Counted from the stretch's first letter, positions 1 through 9,178 are shown. The stretch is 21,158 nt of DNA from Rubritepida sp. (GCA_014376425.1 JACMRO010000124.1:1-21158); one strand, 5' to 3'. Numbers and translations: made by a program. The notes: a model not told the origin generated them from the letters alone.

Positions 1-317
1 GCCCAGGGGGCAATGTGGATCATGTTGACGCACAGCACCGCATCGGCCTGCAGCGCCGGCCATGCGGCCGCGGCGTCCAGCGCCAGCGCTGGCCGGATGC
101 GGGGCTCCGCCGCGGCCCAGCCGTCGATGCTGGCGCGCGCCTCGGCCGACGGGTCACTTGGCTGGATGGTCAGGCCGGGGAAGGCGGCGGCGATGGCGCA
201 GGCGTGCTCGCCCGAGCCGCTGGCGATCTCCAGCAGCAATCCGCTGGCCGGCAGGACGGGGCGCAGGGCGGCTACGATGGGCGCGCGATTGCGGGCGACG
301 GAGGGTGATTCGAACAT
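1..317 (-). CDS. DUF938 family SAM-dependent methyltransferase-like protein, N-terminal part (runs off the window)
   Basis: The minus strand reads from an ATG at 317 to the window edge without a stop, giving about 105 residues of a longer protein. A glycine-rich nucleotide-binding loop, LEIASGSGEHA, sits at about residues 29-39 and looks like motif I of class I SAM-dependent methyltransferases. The last visible part reads NMIHIAPW, a sequence I associate with DUF938 proteins, whose usual length is about 200 residues. The substrate is unknown; DUF938 proteins are methyltransferase-like but generally uncharacterised. The gene is divergent from the XRE-cupin regulator, with 56 bp between the two starts, and that gap holds two palindromes, so the regulator may also control this gene (inference). 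No good Shine-Dalgarno is visible before the start. Confidence 0.82.
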   Translation of the reverse strand, partial: MFESPSVARNRAPIVAALRPVLPASGLLLEIASGSGEHACAIAAAFPGLTIQPSDPSAEARASIDGWAAAEPRIRPALALDAAAAWPALQADAVLCVNMIHIAPW

Positions 318-320
318 GCC

Positions 321-332
321 GTGCTTTAGCAC
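321..332. promoter_or_regulatory. 12-bp perfect palindrome just upstream of the methyltransferase start
   Basis: GTGCT-TT-AGCAC is a perfect inverted repeat four bases upstream of the minus-strand start at 317. It would lie in the 5' leader or the -10 region of the methyltransferase transcript. It could be an operator half or a small RNA hairpin. The function is inferred from position only. Confidence 0.4.
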
Positions 333-339
333 AAACTTC

Positions 340-373
340 TTGATTCCACGATATTGGAATCTATGATGCAGAT
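340..373 (+). promoter_or_regulatory. Candidate sigma70 promoter giving a leaderless mRNA
   Basis: TTGATT at 340-345 and TATGAT at 362-367 are separated by 16 bases. Transcription would begin about seven bases after the -10, which is position 374, the A of the regulator's ATG. No Shine-Dalgarno precedes that ATG, as expected for leaderless translation. The next gene in the operon, by contrast, has a strong GGAGAGGG. Confidence 0.5.
342..361. promoter_or_regulatory. 20-bp operator-like inverted repeat GATTCCA-N6-TGGAATC
   Basis: Two perfect 7-base arms (342-348 and 355-361) flank a 6-base centre, CGATAT. The repeat fills the spacer between a -35-like TTGATT (340-345) and a -10-like TATGAT (362-367) for the XRE-cupin gene, where a bound dimer would block RNA polymerase. 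HTH_3/XRE regulators bind as dimers and commonly autoregulate, so self-repression is the simplest reading. The site could also control the divergent methyltransferase gene. The symmetry is seen directly; the binding protein is inferred. Confidence 0.6.
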
Positions 374-919
374 ATGAGCGAGATCGACCAACGCATCGGC
401 GCCCGTATTCGTGCCTTGCGCGGCCCCGCCACGCTGGACGCGCTGGCCGCTGCATCGGGCGTCAGCCGCGCCATGCTGTCGCGAATCGAGCACGGCCAGT
501 CCAGCGCAACCGCCCAGTTGCTGAACCGCCTGGCGGGCGGCCTGGGCGTCACCTTGTCGGCCCTGGTGGCGGAGGAGGGGGACGCGAAGCTGCGCCGCCG
601 CGCCGCGCAACCGGTGTGGCAGGACCCTGGCAGCGGCTATACCCGCCGCGCCGTTTCGGGCCCCGGCGGGCTGGCCGAAATCGTCGAGGTCACCCTGCCG
701 CCGGGCGCTGCGGTGGCTTTCGACAATGCGCAGGTGGCCGCCGTTGGCCAGCAACTCTGGGTGCTGACCGGCGGGCTGCATGTCACCCTGGGCCAGGCGA
801 GCCACCGCCTGGCGGCGGGAGACTGCCTGGCGATGCGCTTTGGCGAACCGGTGCGGTTTCACAATCCGACGCGGCGGACCACCCGCTACGCCGTCTTCCT
901 GGAGAGGGCGCGTGCATGA
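374..919 (+). CDS. XRE-family transcriptional regulator with C-terminal cupin sensor domain
   Basis: The 181-residue protein has an N-terminal XRE/HTH_3 domain at about residues 5-60; the recognition region reads GVSRAMLSRIEHGQSS, typical of the family. A cupin_2-type beta-barrel fills about residues 65-180. Proteins of this build bind DNA through the HTH and sense a small molecule through the cupin; the ligand cannot be told from sequence. A palindrome directly overlaps its own promoter, suggesting autoregulation. Its stop overlaps the start of the acetyltransferase (ATGA at 916-919), so the two are translationally coupled, and XRE-cupin/GNAT pairs often act on a shared metabolite. The start is fixed by the -10 box lying only six bases upstream. 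Confidence 0.88.
   Translation: MSEIDQRIGARIRALRGPATLDALAAASGVSRAMLSRIEHGQSSATAQLLNRLAGGLGVTLSALVAEEGDAKLRRRAAQPVWQDPGSGYTRRAVSGPGGLAEIVEVTLPPGAAVAFDNAQVAAVGQQLWVLTGGLHVTLGQASHRLAAGDCLAMRFGEPVRFHNPTRRTTRYAVFLERARA
901..908 (+). promoter_or_regulatory. Strong Shine-Dalgarno for the GNAT gene
   Basis: GGAGAGGG lies seven bases before the ATG at 916, inside the end of the regulator gene. It fixes the acetyltransferase start and excludes the longer upstream reading in the same frame. It contrasts with the absent Shine-Dalgarno of the regulator itself. Confidence 0.65.
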
Positions 920-1442
920 TTGAGACCGCGGATGCGGTGCAGGCACGCGGTCTTTTGCCGGCGCTCGGCGCCCTGCTGGTCGATGCGGTGGAGCAGGGCG
1001 CCTCGGTCAATTTCCTCGCGGGGTTCGACCAGGCGGCGGCCGAGGCATTCTGGCACTCCCAGCTGAATGGGATGGTGAGCGGCGCCACCCGGCTGCTGGT
1101 GGTGCGCGACGGAGGGCGGCTGCAAGGCTGCGTGCTGCTTTTCCTGGCGCACCAGCCCAATGCGCCTTTCCGGGCCGAAATCGGCAAGATGATCGTCCAT
1201 TCCGCGGCGCGCCGGCGTGACTTGGGCCGTATACTGCTCTCCACGGCCGAAGCTCTGGCCGCCTCCCTCGGCCGCACCCTGCTGCTGCTCGATACTGAGA
1301 CCGGCAGCGCGGGCGGTGCGCTGTACCGCGCCGAGGCGTGGGTGGAATACGGCCGGGTGCCCGGCCACGCCTTGCGGCCCAACGGCCGGCCGGCCGAGAC
1401 CACCATGTTCTACAAGCGGCTCGCCCCTGCCATAAGGCAGGG

Positions 1443-1446
<4 letters not shown>
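916..1446 (+). CDS. GNAT family N-acetyltransferase
   Basis: The protein has 176 residues. The acetyl-CoA-binding motif A is visible as a beta strand (EIGKMIVHSAARRRDLGRIL, roughly residues 90-109) followed by a helix, the usual V-x(n)-R/Q-x-x-G-x-G/A arrangement in a slightly relaxed form. The C-terminal part ends in the MFYKRL strand common in this family. Such enzymes move an acetyl group from acetyl-CoA to an amine; the acceptor is unknown. The start is set by the GGAGAGGG at 901-908. The gene is coupled upstream to the XRE-cupin regulator and downstream to hldD, both through ATGA overlaps. A stress or amino-compound detoxification role is possible but is only inferred from the pairing with a cupin regulator. 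Confidence 0.85.
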
Positions 1447-3496
<2,050 letters not shown>

Positions 3497-3541
3497 GGCA
3501 GGGGCTATAGGGTCCCCCCCGCGGCCACGCAACCGCGAGCC

Positions 3542-4012
3542 TCAGATGCGCTGATGCAGTGCGCAGATCAGGGTGAACAGCCGCCGGGCCGTCTCGTGAT
3601 CGAGACCGACCCGGCCTTCCAGTCGGCTCATCAACAGCTCCGCGCCTTCGTTGTGCAGGCCCCGCCTGCCCATATCGATCGCCTGCAGTCGCGACTCGCC
3701 ATCGCCAGAGACCACAGCCAACTCGTGGCTTTCCACCACCATGACGTAATCCTTGATCAGCCGCCGGAACGGGCCGAGTGCCAGGATGATGGCGCGCAAC
3801 GCCTCCCCAGCTTGGTCGCGTATGTCGAAGGTCAGGCGGCCCTCGCGCAGCGTCAGCGTCAGCGCGAAAGGACCGTCGCCCAGCTCCTCGGGGTCGAAAC
3901 GGTTCTCCACCAGGATGTCGGCCACCGCCTGGCGCCGGTCGGCCTCGGCATAGGCGTTCTGCGGCGGCGGCGCCTCAGGCAGGTCGATGCGAATGAGGCA
4001 GCGGTTCGGCAC
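3542..4012 (-). CDS. UPF0262 family protein
   Basis: The 156-residue protein carries the UPF0262 hallmarks RRLIKDYVMV, AIDMGRRGLHNEGAELL and the C-terminal TARRLFTLICALH. The family is, to my knowledge, essentially alphaproteobacterial and has no assigned function. No signal peptide, membrane segment or catalytic motif stands out; it looks like a small cytoplasmic protein. The start is a GTG at 4010-4012, one base after the TAG stop of the DUF983 gene, which implies translational coupling. mtnA follows 45 nt downstream. In other alphaproteobacteria I recall this family beside hisD or phosphatase genes, so the mtnA/DUF983 neighbourhood does not point clearly to a job. Confidence 0.9.
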   Translation of the reverse strand: MPNRCLIRIDLPEAPPPQNAYAEADRRQAVADILVENRFDPEELGDGPFALTLTLREGRLTFDIRDQAGEALRAIILALGPFRRLIKDYVMVVESHELAVVSGDGESRLQAIDMGRRGLHNEGAELLMSRLEGRVGLDHETARRLFTLICALHQRI

Positions 4013-4013
4013 C

Positions 4014-4472
4014 CTAGCTGCGGTCCGCCATCGGCGGGGGCAGGGGCGCGGGTTGGTGCTCGTCGCCAGTGAAGCCCAGGCGGCACAGCAGCCCGACCAC
4101 CGCGCCCTTCACCGGCCGCAGCAGCAAAGTGAGGACCACGGTGAATAGCGGCAGCCAAACTGCCATGTGCAGCCACATCGGCGGCATGTAATGGCGCTCG
4201 ACCCAAAACACCGGCGGCAGAAGCAAATGCCCGGCGATCAGGATGACGAAATAGGGCGCCGCGTCGTCAGGCCGCAGCCGGCCCAGCGGTGTGCCGCAAT
4301 GCGTGCATTCGGGCACCAGCCCCAGGAAGGTGCGGAACACCCGCCCCTCGCCGCAGACCGGGCAGCGGTTGCGTACGCCACGGCCGACCGCCGTCCAGAA
4401 TGGCGGGAGGGGGTATTGCGGCGGCGGTTCGGCGCGGTCGGGCGCCCAGGTCTGCAGCGGCTCGTCGGCCAT
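4014..4472 (-). CDS. DUF983 family zinc-ribbon membrane protein
   Basis: The 152-residue protein has an N-terminal zinc ribbon with two CxxC pairs (Cys37/Cys40 in NRCPVCGEG and Cys56/Cys59 in ECTHCGTPLG). Two hydrophobic stretches follow: YFVILIAGHLLLPPVFWV around residues 74-91 and a WLHMAVWLPLFTVVLTLLL segment near 100-118, typical of DUF983 proteins. The family is inner-membrane and uncharacterised. I use the ATG at 4472; an in-frame ATG at 4505 would add 11 Thr/Arg-rich residues that look non-family. It is the first gene of a minus-strand set with the UPF0262 gene and mtnA, and is divergent from the racemase gene. Confidence 0.88.
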   Translation of the reverse strand: MADEPLQTWAPDRAEPPPQYPLPPFWTAVGRGVRNRCPVCGEGRVFRTFLGLVPECTHCGTPLGRLRPDDAAPYFVILIAGHLLLPPVFWVERHYMPPMWLHMAVWLPLFTVVLTLLLRPVKGAVVGLLCRLGFTGDEHQPAPLPPPMADRS

Positions 4473-4578
4473 TGTTGTCGTCCGGGTAATGGTGCGTTGC
4501 AACATGAAGCGCGTGACCAGGCCAATGTCGAGTCATTATGCCTTGCCGGTAAGCCACCATGCCGCGAGACTGCCATAC

Positions 4579-5238
4579 ATGGGCGAGCGAATTCTCATCA
4601 TCAATCCCAATTCCTCGGTGTCCTGCACTGCAGGCATCGCGGCCGCGGTGGCAGGCTTCAGCGCCCCCGGCCTGCCGCGCATCGAAGTGACGCGGCTGGC
4701 GGGCGGGCCACCCGCCATCGTCACCTGGCGCGACTGGTTCAGCGTGGTAGAGCCGCTGTGCCGTGTAATCGAGACCGAGGCGGCGGACGCCTACATCATC
4801 GGCTGCGTCAGCGATCCGGGGCTTGACGCGGCGCGTGCCGCAACCCGCCGCCCGGTGCTGGGAATGTTCCGCAGTGCGGTGACGGCGGCGCTGAACCGGG
4901 CCGACCGCTTTGGCGTCATCGGGTTTACCGGCCTGTCCCGGCCGCGGCATGACCGGGCGTTGCAGGCGCTGGGGGTGGGGGGCCGCATGGCCGCCTGGCT
5001 GCCGCTGGAGCTCGACATGGAAACCCTGACCGACCCGGTGGCGCCCCGGGCACGCATCGAGGCGACGGCGAAAGCGCTCGCCGCCGCCGGCGCGCAGTGC
5101 ATCATCCTGGGCTGCGCGGGGATGGCGCTGCATCGCGCCGCGGCCGAGCAGGCGGCCGGGGTGCCGGTGATCGAGCCGGCGCAGGCGGCGGTCGCGGCGG
5201 CGCTTGTTGCCGTGCTGGCAGCGCGGGAAGCCGCGTAG
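4579..5238 (+). CDS. Asp/Glu/hydantoin racemase family protein
   Basis: The 219-residue protein begins with the family's INPNSS loop (residues 8-13). The two cysteines expected for cofactor-independent two-base racemisation are Cys76 in IIGCVSDPG and Cys179 in ILGCAGM. The C-terminal PVIEPAQAAV block is also typical. Relatives include hydantoin racemases, aspartate racemases and maleate isomerases; the substrate cannot be fixed here because no hydantoinase or carbamoylase gene is nearby. I start at the ATG at 4579, immediately before GERILIINPN. An in-frame ATG at 4504 would add 25 unconserved residues. It is convergent with the PAP2 gene and divergent from the DUF983 gene, so it is probably transcribed alone. 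Confidence 0.88.
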   Translation: MGERILIINPNSSVSCTAGIAAAVAGFSAPGLPRIEVTRLAGGPPAIVTWRDWFSVVEPLCRVIETEAADAYIIGCVSDPGLDAARAATRRPVLGMFRSAVTAALNRADRFGVIGFTGLSRPRHDRALQALGVGGRMAAWLPLELDMETLTDPVAPRARIEATAKALAAAGAQCIILGCAGMALHRAAAEQAAGVPVIEPAQAAVAAALVAVLAAREAA

Positions 5239-5301
5239 CGCGTCCGGGCCGGATTGGAAGCGCTGCCGCATGCGGTGCCAGGGCCGCGACATTGATTGTT
5301 C

Positions 5302-5976
5302 TCAGCCTGGTGCCGTGGCCTCCACCGCGCCACGCCGCTGCAGCCACAACGCCACCAGCCAGCACAGCAACGCCCAGGCGCCACCCACGCACCAGCCCGC
5401 CAGCACGTCGGAAGCGTAATGCACCCCCAGATGCACCCGGGTCACGCCCACCAACACGGTAATCAGGATGGCGCTGGTCAATGCGAAGTATTTCAGCCTG
5501 CGGTGCGGTGTCATGCGCGCCAGCAAGGCGCCCAGCGTCAGGAAGGTCACCGCCGTCAACATCGCGTGGCCCGAGGGGAAGCTGGCGGTGAAGACGGCCG
5601 GGGCGCCCGGCCATTGCGGCCGCGGCCGGTCAAAACCCATCTTCAGGGCCGTGCTCAGCGCCGTACCCCCCAGCACGGCGGCGAGCGCGAGCCAGGCCGC
5701 ATGCCGGGCGCCGGCCAGGAACAGCCCCGCGCTGGTGATGGCCAGGATGAGGCCGAGCACCACGAAGCTGCCCAGCGCGGTGACATCACGCGCCATCTCG
5801 GTCAGCCAGGGTGGCGCCCCGGGCGCGCGCAGGAGGCGGAACATCCGGTCGTCGAAGCCGCCCAGCCCGCCTTCCATCACCTCGTCGGCCAGCAGCATGA
5901 ATGCCAGCGCCAGCACCGCCACGGCCATGAAGCCCAACAGGGGGCGAAGCCCGGCGCGGGGGGCGGTGAGGAACAT
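5302..5976 (-). CDS. PAP2 family membrane phosphatase
   Basis: The 224-residue integral membrane protein carries all three PAP2 motifs: Lys112-x6-Arg119-Pro120 (KMGFDRPRP), PSGH at 134-137, and T-R180-x5-His186-x3-Asp190 (TRVHLGVHYASD). The first residue of the third motif is Thr instead of the usual Ser, a minor variation. Several hydrophobic segments are visible, including 12-30, 68-88 and 165-178. The family removes phosphate from lipid phosphates such as phosphatidic acid or undecaprenyl pyrophosphate; which one is not clear. I use the ATG at 5976, which puts a short basic stretch before the first membrane helix. An ATG at 6021 is possible. The gene is divergent from bdhA and convergent with the racemase gene. 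Confidence 0.88.
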   Translation of the reverse strand: MFLTAPRAGLRPLLGFMAVAVLALAFMLLADEVMEGGLGGFDDRMFRLLRAPGAPPWLTEMARDVTALGSFVVLGLILAITSAGLFLAGARHAAWLALAAVLGGTALSTALKMGFDRPRPQWPGAPAVFTASFPSGHAMLTAVTFLTLGALLARMTPHRRLKYFALTSAILITVLVGVTRVHLGVHYASDVLAGWCVGGAWALLCWLVALWLQRRGAVEATAPG

Positions 5977-6064
5977 GACTTTGCAACGCGACAACGCGTG
6001 GCAGAGTTGGGGCCCGATCATTGATGACGTTACCGGAACGGTGTATCGCGCTGCACCAATCGAC

Positions 6065-6071
6065 TGAGGAC
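6065..6071 (+). promoter_or_regulatory. Shine-Dalgarno-like site for bdhA
   Basis: GAGGACG lies nine bases before the ATG at 6081 and supports this start over the longer in-frame reading that begins at 6021. The aligned family start, just before the ALITGS strand, agrees. Confidence 0.45.
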
Positions 6072-6080
6072 GAACCCCGG

Positions 6081-6863
6081 ATGGACATGATCCTGCAAGG
6101 CCAGACGGCATTGATCACCGGCAGTACCTCCGGCATCGGGCTGGGCATTGCCAGGCTGATGGCGCAGGCTGGCGCGCGCGTGGTGCTGAACGGCTTCGGC
6201 AAGCCCGGCGAGATCGCGGCCGCACGGGCTGAGATCGGCGCCCTCATGGGTGCCGGCGACGCCGCCTACAGCGCCGCCGACATGTCCAAACCCGTCGAGA
6301 TCCGCGCCATGGTGGCCGAGGCGGGTGCCGTCGACATCCTGGTCAACAATGCCGGAATCCAATTCGTCTCGCCGGTCCAGGATTTTCCGGACGACAAGTG
6401 GGACGCGATCATCGCAATCAACATGACCTCTAATTTCCACGCCATGAAGGCGGCACTGCCCGGCATGCTCGCCCGGGGCCGGGGCCGCATCATCAACATC
6501 GCATCAGCTCATGGCCTGGTCGCCAGTCCGTTCAAATCCGCTTACGTCGCCGCCAAGCATGGTGTTGTGGGGATGACCAAATCGGTCGCGCTGGAAATCG
6601 CGACGACGCAAATCACTTGCAACGCCATCTGCCCGGGCTTTGTCCGCACGCCGCTGGCCGAGGCGCAAGTCAAGCCGCTTGCGGAGAAGTTCGGCGTTTC
6701 CGAGGAGATTGCCTTGCGAGACCACCTGCTGGAGAAACAGCCATCCAAGCGCTGGGTCGAGGTCGAGGACGTGGCGCGGATGGCGCTCTGGCTGTGCGGC
6801 CCCGGTTCGGGCGGGGTCAATGGCGCCGCGCTGTCGATCGACGGCGGCTGGCTGGCCGCCTGA
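6081..6863 (+). CDS. bdhA: 3-hydroxybutyrate dehydrogenase (classical SDR)
   Basis: The enzyme interconverts (R)-3-hydroxybutyrate and acetoacetate with NAD, a step in polyhydroxybutyrate and ketone-body use. The 260-residue protein is a classical short-chain dehydrogenase: TGSTSGIG at 13-20 binds NAD, NNAG follows, and the catalytic set is Ser142, Tyr155 and Lys159. Substrate-specific family features are NGFG after the second strand and the ASAHGLVASPFKSAY block around the active site. The start follows from the GAGGACG site and family alignment. It is followed after one base by a patatin-like gene, the same pairing known as bdhA-patD in Legionella pneumophila, which supports co-expression in hydroxybutyrate or storage-lipid metabolism. 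Confidence 0.92.
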   Translation: MDMILQGQTALITGSTSGIGLGIARLMAQAGARVVLNGFGKPGEIAAARAEIGALMGAGDAAYSAADMSKPVEIRAMVAEAGAVDILVNNAGIQFVSPVQDFPDDKWDAIIAINMTSNFHAMKAALPGMLARGRGRIINIASAHGLVASPFKSAYVAAKHGVVGMTKSVALEIATTQITCNAICPGFVRTPLAEAQVKPLAEKFGVSEEIALRDHLLEKQPSKRWVEVEDVARMALWLCGPGSGGVNGAALSIDGGWLAA

Positions 6864-6864
6864 C

Positions 6865-7926
6865 ATGGACAGCGTTTCCCCCACCGCCGCGCCAGTCTCG
6901 CACAGCCGCGGCACCCGCAAAATCAATCTGGCGCTGCAGGGCGGCGGCACCCACGGTGCTTTCACCTGGGGCGTGATGGAACGACTGCTCGATGAGGACT
7001 GGCTCGACTTCGACGGCATTTCGGGCACTTCGGCCGGCGCGATCAACGCCGCCGTCTTTGCGCTGGGGTTGAGCCAGGGCGGGCGGCCCGGCGCGCGTGA
7101 AGCCATGGAGAAGTTCTGGAAAGGGATCGGGTCCTCCTTCGCCATGAGCCCGATGAAGGCCTCGCCACTCGAGAAGGCGATCTGGGGCCACGACATGAGC
7201 AATTCGCTCGCCTGGAATGCCTTCGAGGCGATGACCCGCATCGCCTCGCCTTACCAGCTGAACCCCTTTTCGCTGGAATTCAATCCGCTTCGGCAAGCAT
7301 TGCTGAACATGCTCGACCTCAAGCTGCTGCGTGAGGACAAGACTGCCATCCGGATGTACATCAGCGCGACCAATGTGCGCACCGGCAAGCCCAAGGTGTT
7401 CCGCCGCGAGGAAATCACCGTCGATGCGCTGCTGGCCAGCGCCTGCCTGCCCAACGTATTTAAGGCGGTGGAAATCGATGGCGAGGCCTATTGGGATGGC
7501 GGCTACCTGGGCAACCCAGCGCTGTGGCCGCTTTATCATGAGCGCTCGGCCGCCGACATTATCCTGGTGCAGCTCAACCCGCTCTACCGCGAGGAAGTTC
7601 CGACCACCGTCTCGGACATCATGAACCGGCTGAACGAGATCAGCTTCAACGCCTCGCTGATGTCCGAGATGCGCGCCATCGACTTCGTCCAGCGGTTGCT
7701 CGAGGGCGGCCGGCTCGAACAACCGCGCTACCGCCGTATCTTCCTGCACAGCATCGAGGACGAGGTGCATATGCGCGAATTCAAGCTGAGCACCAAGTTC
7801 AACGGCGACTGGGACTTCCTGCAGACCCTTCGCCGCTATGGCCATGCCGCCGCCGACCGCTTCCTGGGCACCAGCGCCGACGCGATCGGCAAGGACAGTT
7901 CGCTTGATATCCAGCGCTATCTCTGA
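6865..7926 (+). CDS. Patatin-like phospholipase
   Basis: The 353-residue protein has the complete patatin set: an oxyanion loop GGGTHG at 26-31, the nucleophile Ser56 in GTSAG, and the dyad aspartate Asp211 in DGGYLGNP. Patatins are Ser-Asp lipid acyl hydrolases acting on phospholipids or other acyl esters. There is no obvious signal peptide; the first 18 residues are polar and probably disordered, so a cytoplasmic or membrane-peripheral location is likely. The gene starts one base after bdhA and is surely in its operon. The bdhA-patD pair of Legionella is the precedent; a role in releasing hydroxybutyrate or reshaping membrane lipid is inferred. The C-terminal half beyond residue 230 is less diagnostic. 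Confidence 0.9.
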   Translation: MDSVSPTAAPVSHSRGTRKINLALQGGGTHGAFTWGVMERLLDEDWLDFDGISGTSAGAINAAVFALGLSQGGRPGAREAMEKFWKGIGSSFAMSPMKASPLEKAIWGHDMSNSLAWNAFEAMTRIASPYQLNPFSLEFNPLRQALLNMLDLKLLREDKTAIRMYISATNVRTGKPKVFRREEITVDALLASACLPNVFKAVEIDGEAYWDGGYLGNPALWPLYHERSAADIILVQLNPLYREEVPTTVSDIMNRLNEISFNASLMSEMRAIDFVQRLLEGGRLEQPRYRRIFLHSIEDEVHMREFKLSTKFNGDWDFLQTLRRYGHAAADRFLGTSADAIGKDSSLDIQRYL

Positions 7927-7937
7927 AGGCGCGGCGA

Positions 7938-7958
7938 GGGGGCATCGCCCCTGGGGGC
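7938..7958 (+). promoter_or_regulatory. Two mutually exclusive hairpins over the acpS ribosome binding site
   Basis: GCCCC at 7947-7951 can pair upstream with GGGGC at 7939-7943 (loop ATC) or downstream with GGGGC at 7954-7958. The downstream fold would hide the GGGGG (7953-7957) that serves as Shine-Dalgarno for the acpS ATG at 7960. The complementarity is seen directly; a switching role is inference. Confidence 0.35.
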
Positions 7959-7959
7959 C

Positions 7960-8370
7960 ATGATCCTCGGGCTGGGCAGTGACGTCGTGGACATTCGGCG
8001 GGTGGCCGAGGTGCTGGCACGGCATGGCGATCGTTTCCTCGGCCGGGTGTTCACCGAGGAGGAGCGGCGCCGCGCGGAGCGGCGCACGGAGAAAATACGT
8101 GTGGCGACCTATGCCAAGCGTTTCGCGGCCAAGGAGGCGGCAAGCAAGGCGTTGGGTACCGGCTTCCGGGCCGGCGTCTATTGGCGGGATCTGGGCGTGG
8201 TCAATCTCCGATCCGGGCAGCCCACGATGCTGATGACGGGGGGGGCCGCGCGCCGCCTGGCGGCGATGGTGCCGGCGGGGATGGTGGCCGATGTGGCGCT
8301 GACCATGACCGACGAATATCCCTACGCGCAGGCCATGGTGATCATTTCCGCACGCCCTGTCCTTCCTTGA
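7960..8370 (+). CDS. acpS: Holo-[acyl-carrier-protein] synthase
   Basis: AcpS transfers 4'-phosphopantetheine from CoA to the serine of apo-ACP, activating fatty-acid synthesis. The protein has 136 residues, in the normal range. It begins with GLGSDVVDI, containing the Mg-binding Asp8, and has RFAAKEAASKALG with the second metal ligand Glu59. The gene starts 33 nt after the patatin gene, with GGGGG as its Shine-Dalgarno. It heads the acpS-lepB-rnc-era-recO group common in alphaproteobacteria. pdxJ, which often precedes acpS, is not here; bdhA and the patatin gene take that place. Confidence 0.94.
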   Translation: MILGLGSDVVDIRRVAEVLARHGDRFLGRVFTEEERRRAERRTEKIRVATYAKRFAAKEAASKALGTGFRAGVYWRDLGVVNLRSGQPTMLMTGGAARRLAAMVPAGMVADVALTMTDEYPYAQAMVIISARPVLP

Positions 8371-8410
8371 CTTTGGCGGCCCCCGTGCGTTTATCCGCGG
8401 CCAACCCACC

Positions 8411-9178
8411 ATGCCGGATCCAGCCCCTTCCATGAGCCAGTCGATGACCAAGAAGCGTGGCGGCTGGGGCGAGAGCGTCCGCACCATCATCTATGCCGGG
8501 CTGATCGCCATCGGCATCCGCACCGTGGCGTTCGAACCGTTCAACATCCCTTCCGGCTCGATGATCCCGACTTTGCTGGTGGGCGACTACCTGTTCGTCT
8601 CGAAGTATTCCTACGGTTATTCGCGGCATTCGATGCCGTTCAGCCCGAACATCTTTCAGGGCCGGTTGTGGGGCGCCCTGCCGGCACGCGGCGATGTGGC
8701 GGTGTTCAAGCTGCCGCGCGACACCAGCCAGGACTACATCAAGCGCATCATCGGGTTGCCCGGGGACCGTGTGCAGGTCACCCGCGGCGTGCTGCAGATC
8801 AACGGCGCGCCGGTGGGCCGCGACACGCTGGGCCCATACATCGCCGAGGGCGACGGCCCGCGGCTGACGGTGCGGCTGTACCGTGAATTGCTGCCCGGCG
8901 GACGGGCCCACCAGATCATCGAGCAGAGCGATGACGGCCCGCTCGACAACACCGGGGAATTCATCGTTCCCGCCGGCCATGTCTTCGCGATGGGCGACAA
9001 CCGCGACAACAGCCTGGACAGCAGGGTGCAGTCCGCGGTGGGCTTCGTGCCGATCGAGAACCTGGTCGGAAGGGCGGAGTTCATCTTTTTCTCGGTCGAT
9101 GGCAGCAGCGCGATCTGGCAGATCTGGAACTGGCCTTTCGCCATCCGCTGGTCGCGGCTTCTGAGCCCGGTTCGGTGA
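8411..9178 (+). CDS. lepB: Signal peptidase I
   Basis: LepB cleaves signal peptides from exported proteins at the outer face of the inner membrane. The 255-residue protein has one N-terminal membrane helix (about residues 25-41), then the nucleophile Ser50 in PSGSMIPT and the general base Lys111 in QDYIKRIIG. The conserved GDNRDNSLDSR box is near residues 195-205. I use the ATG at 8411; ATGs at 8432 and 8444 are also possible, and none has a good Shine-Dalgarno. The gene follows acpS by 40 nt, and its stop overlaps the rnc start (GTGA at 9175-9178). Signal peptidase-RNase III-Era coupling is widely conserved. Confidence 0.95.
   Translation: MPDPAPSMSQSMTKKRGGWGESVRTIIYAGLIAIGIRTVAFEPFNIPSGSMIPTLLVGDYLFVSKYSYGYSRHSMPFSPNIFQGRLWGALPARGDVAVFKLPRDTSQDYIKRIIGLPGDRVQVTRGVLQINGAPVGRDTLGPYIAEGDGPRLTVRLYRELLPGGRAHQIIEQSDDGPLDNTGEFIVPAGHVFAMGDNRDNSLDSRVQSAVGFVPIENLVGRAEFIFFSVDGSSAIWQIWNWPFAIRWSRLLSPVR

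Noticed and set aside
326..946. 206-residue minus-strand open frame
   Set aside because: It is antisense to the XRE-cupin gene, low in complexity, and matches no family I recognise; it is a frame shadow of GC-rich coding DNA.
5239..5301. CCGCATGCGG palindrome (5266-5275) as a terminator between the racemase and PAP2 genes
   Set aside because: The 10-bp palindrome would leave no loop, and no T-run follows on either strand.
6817..8490. 557-residue minus-strand open frame
   Set aside because: It is antisense to the patatin gene, acpS and the lepB start, all well supported; the composition is His/Gly/Ala-rich shadow.
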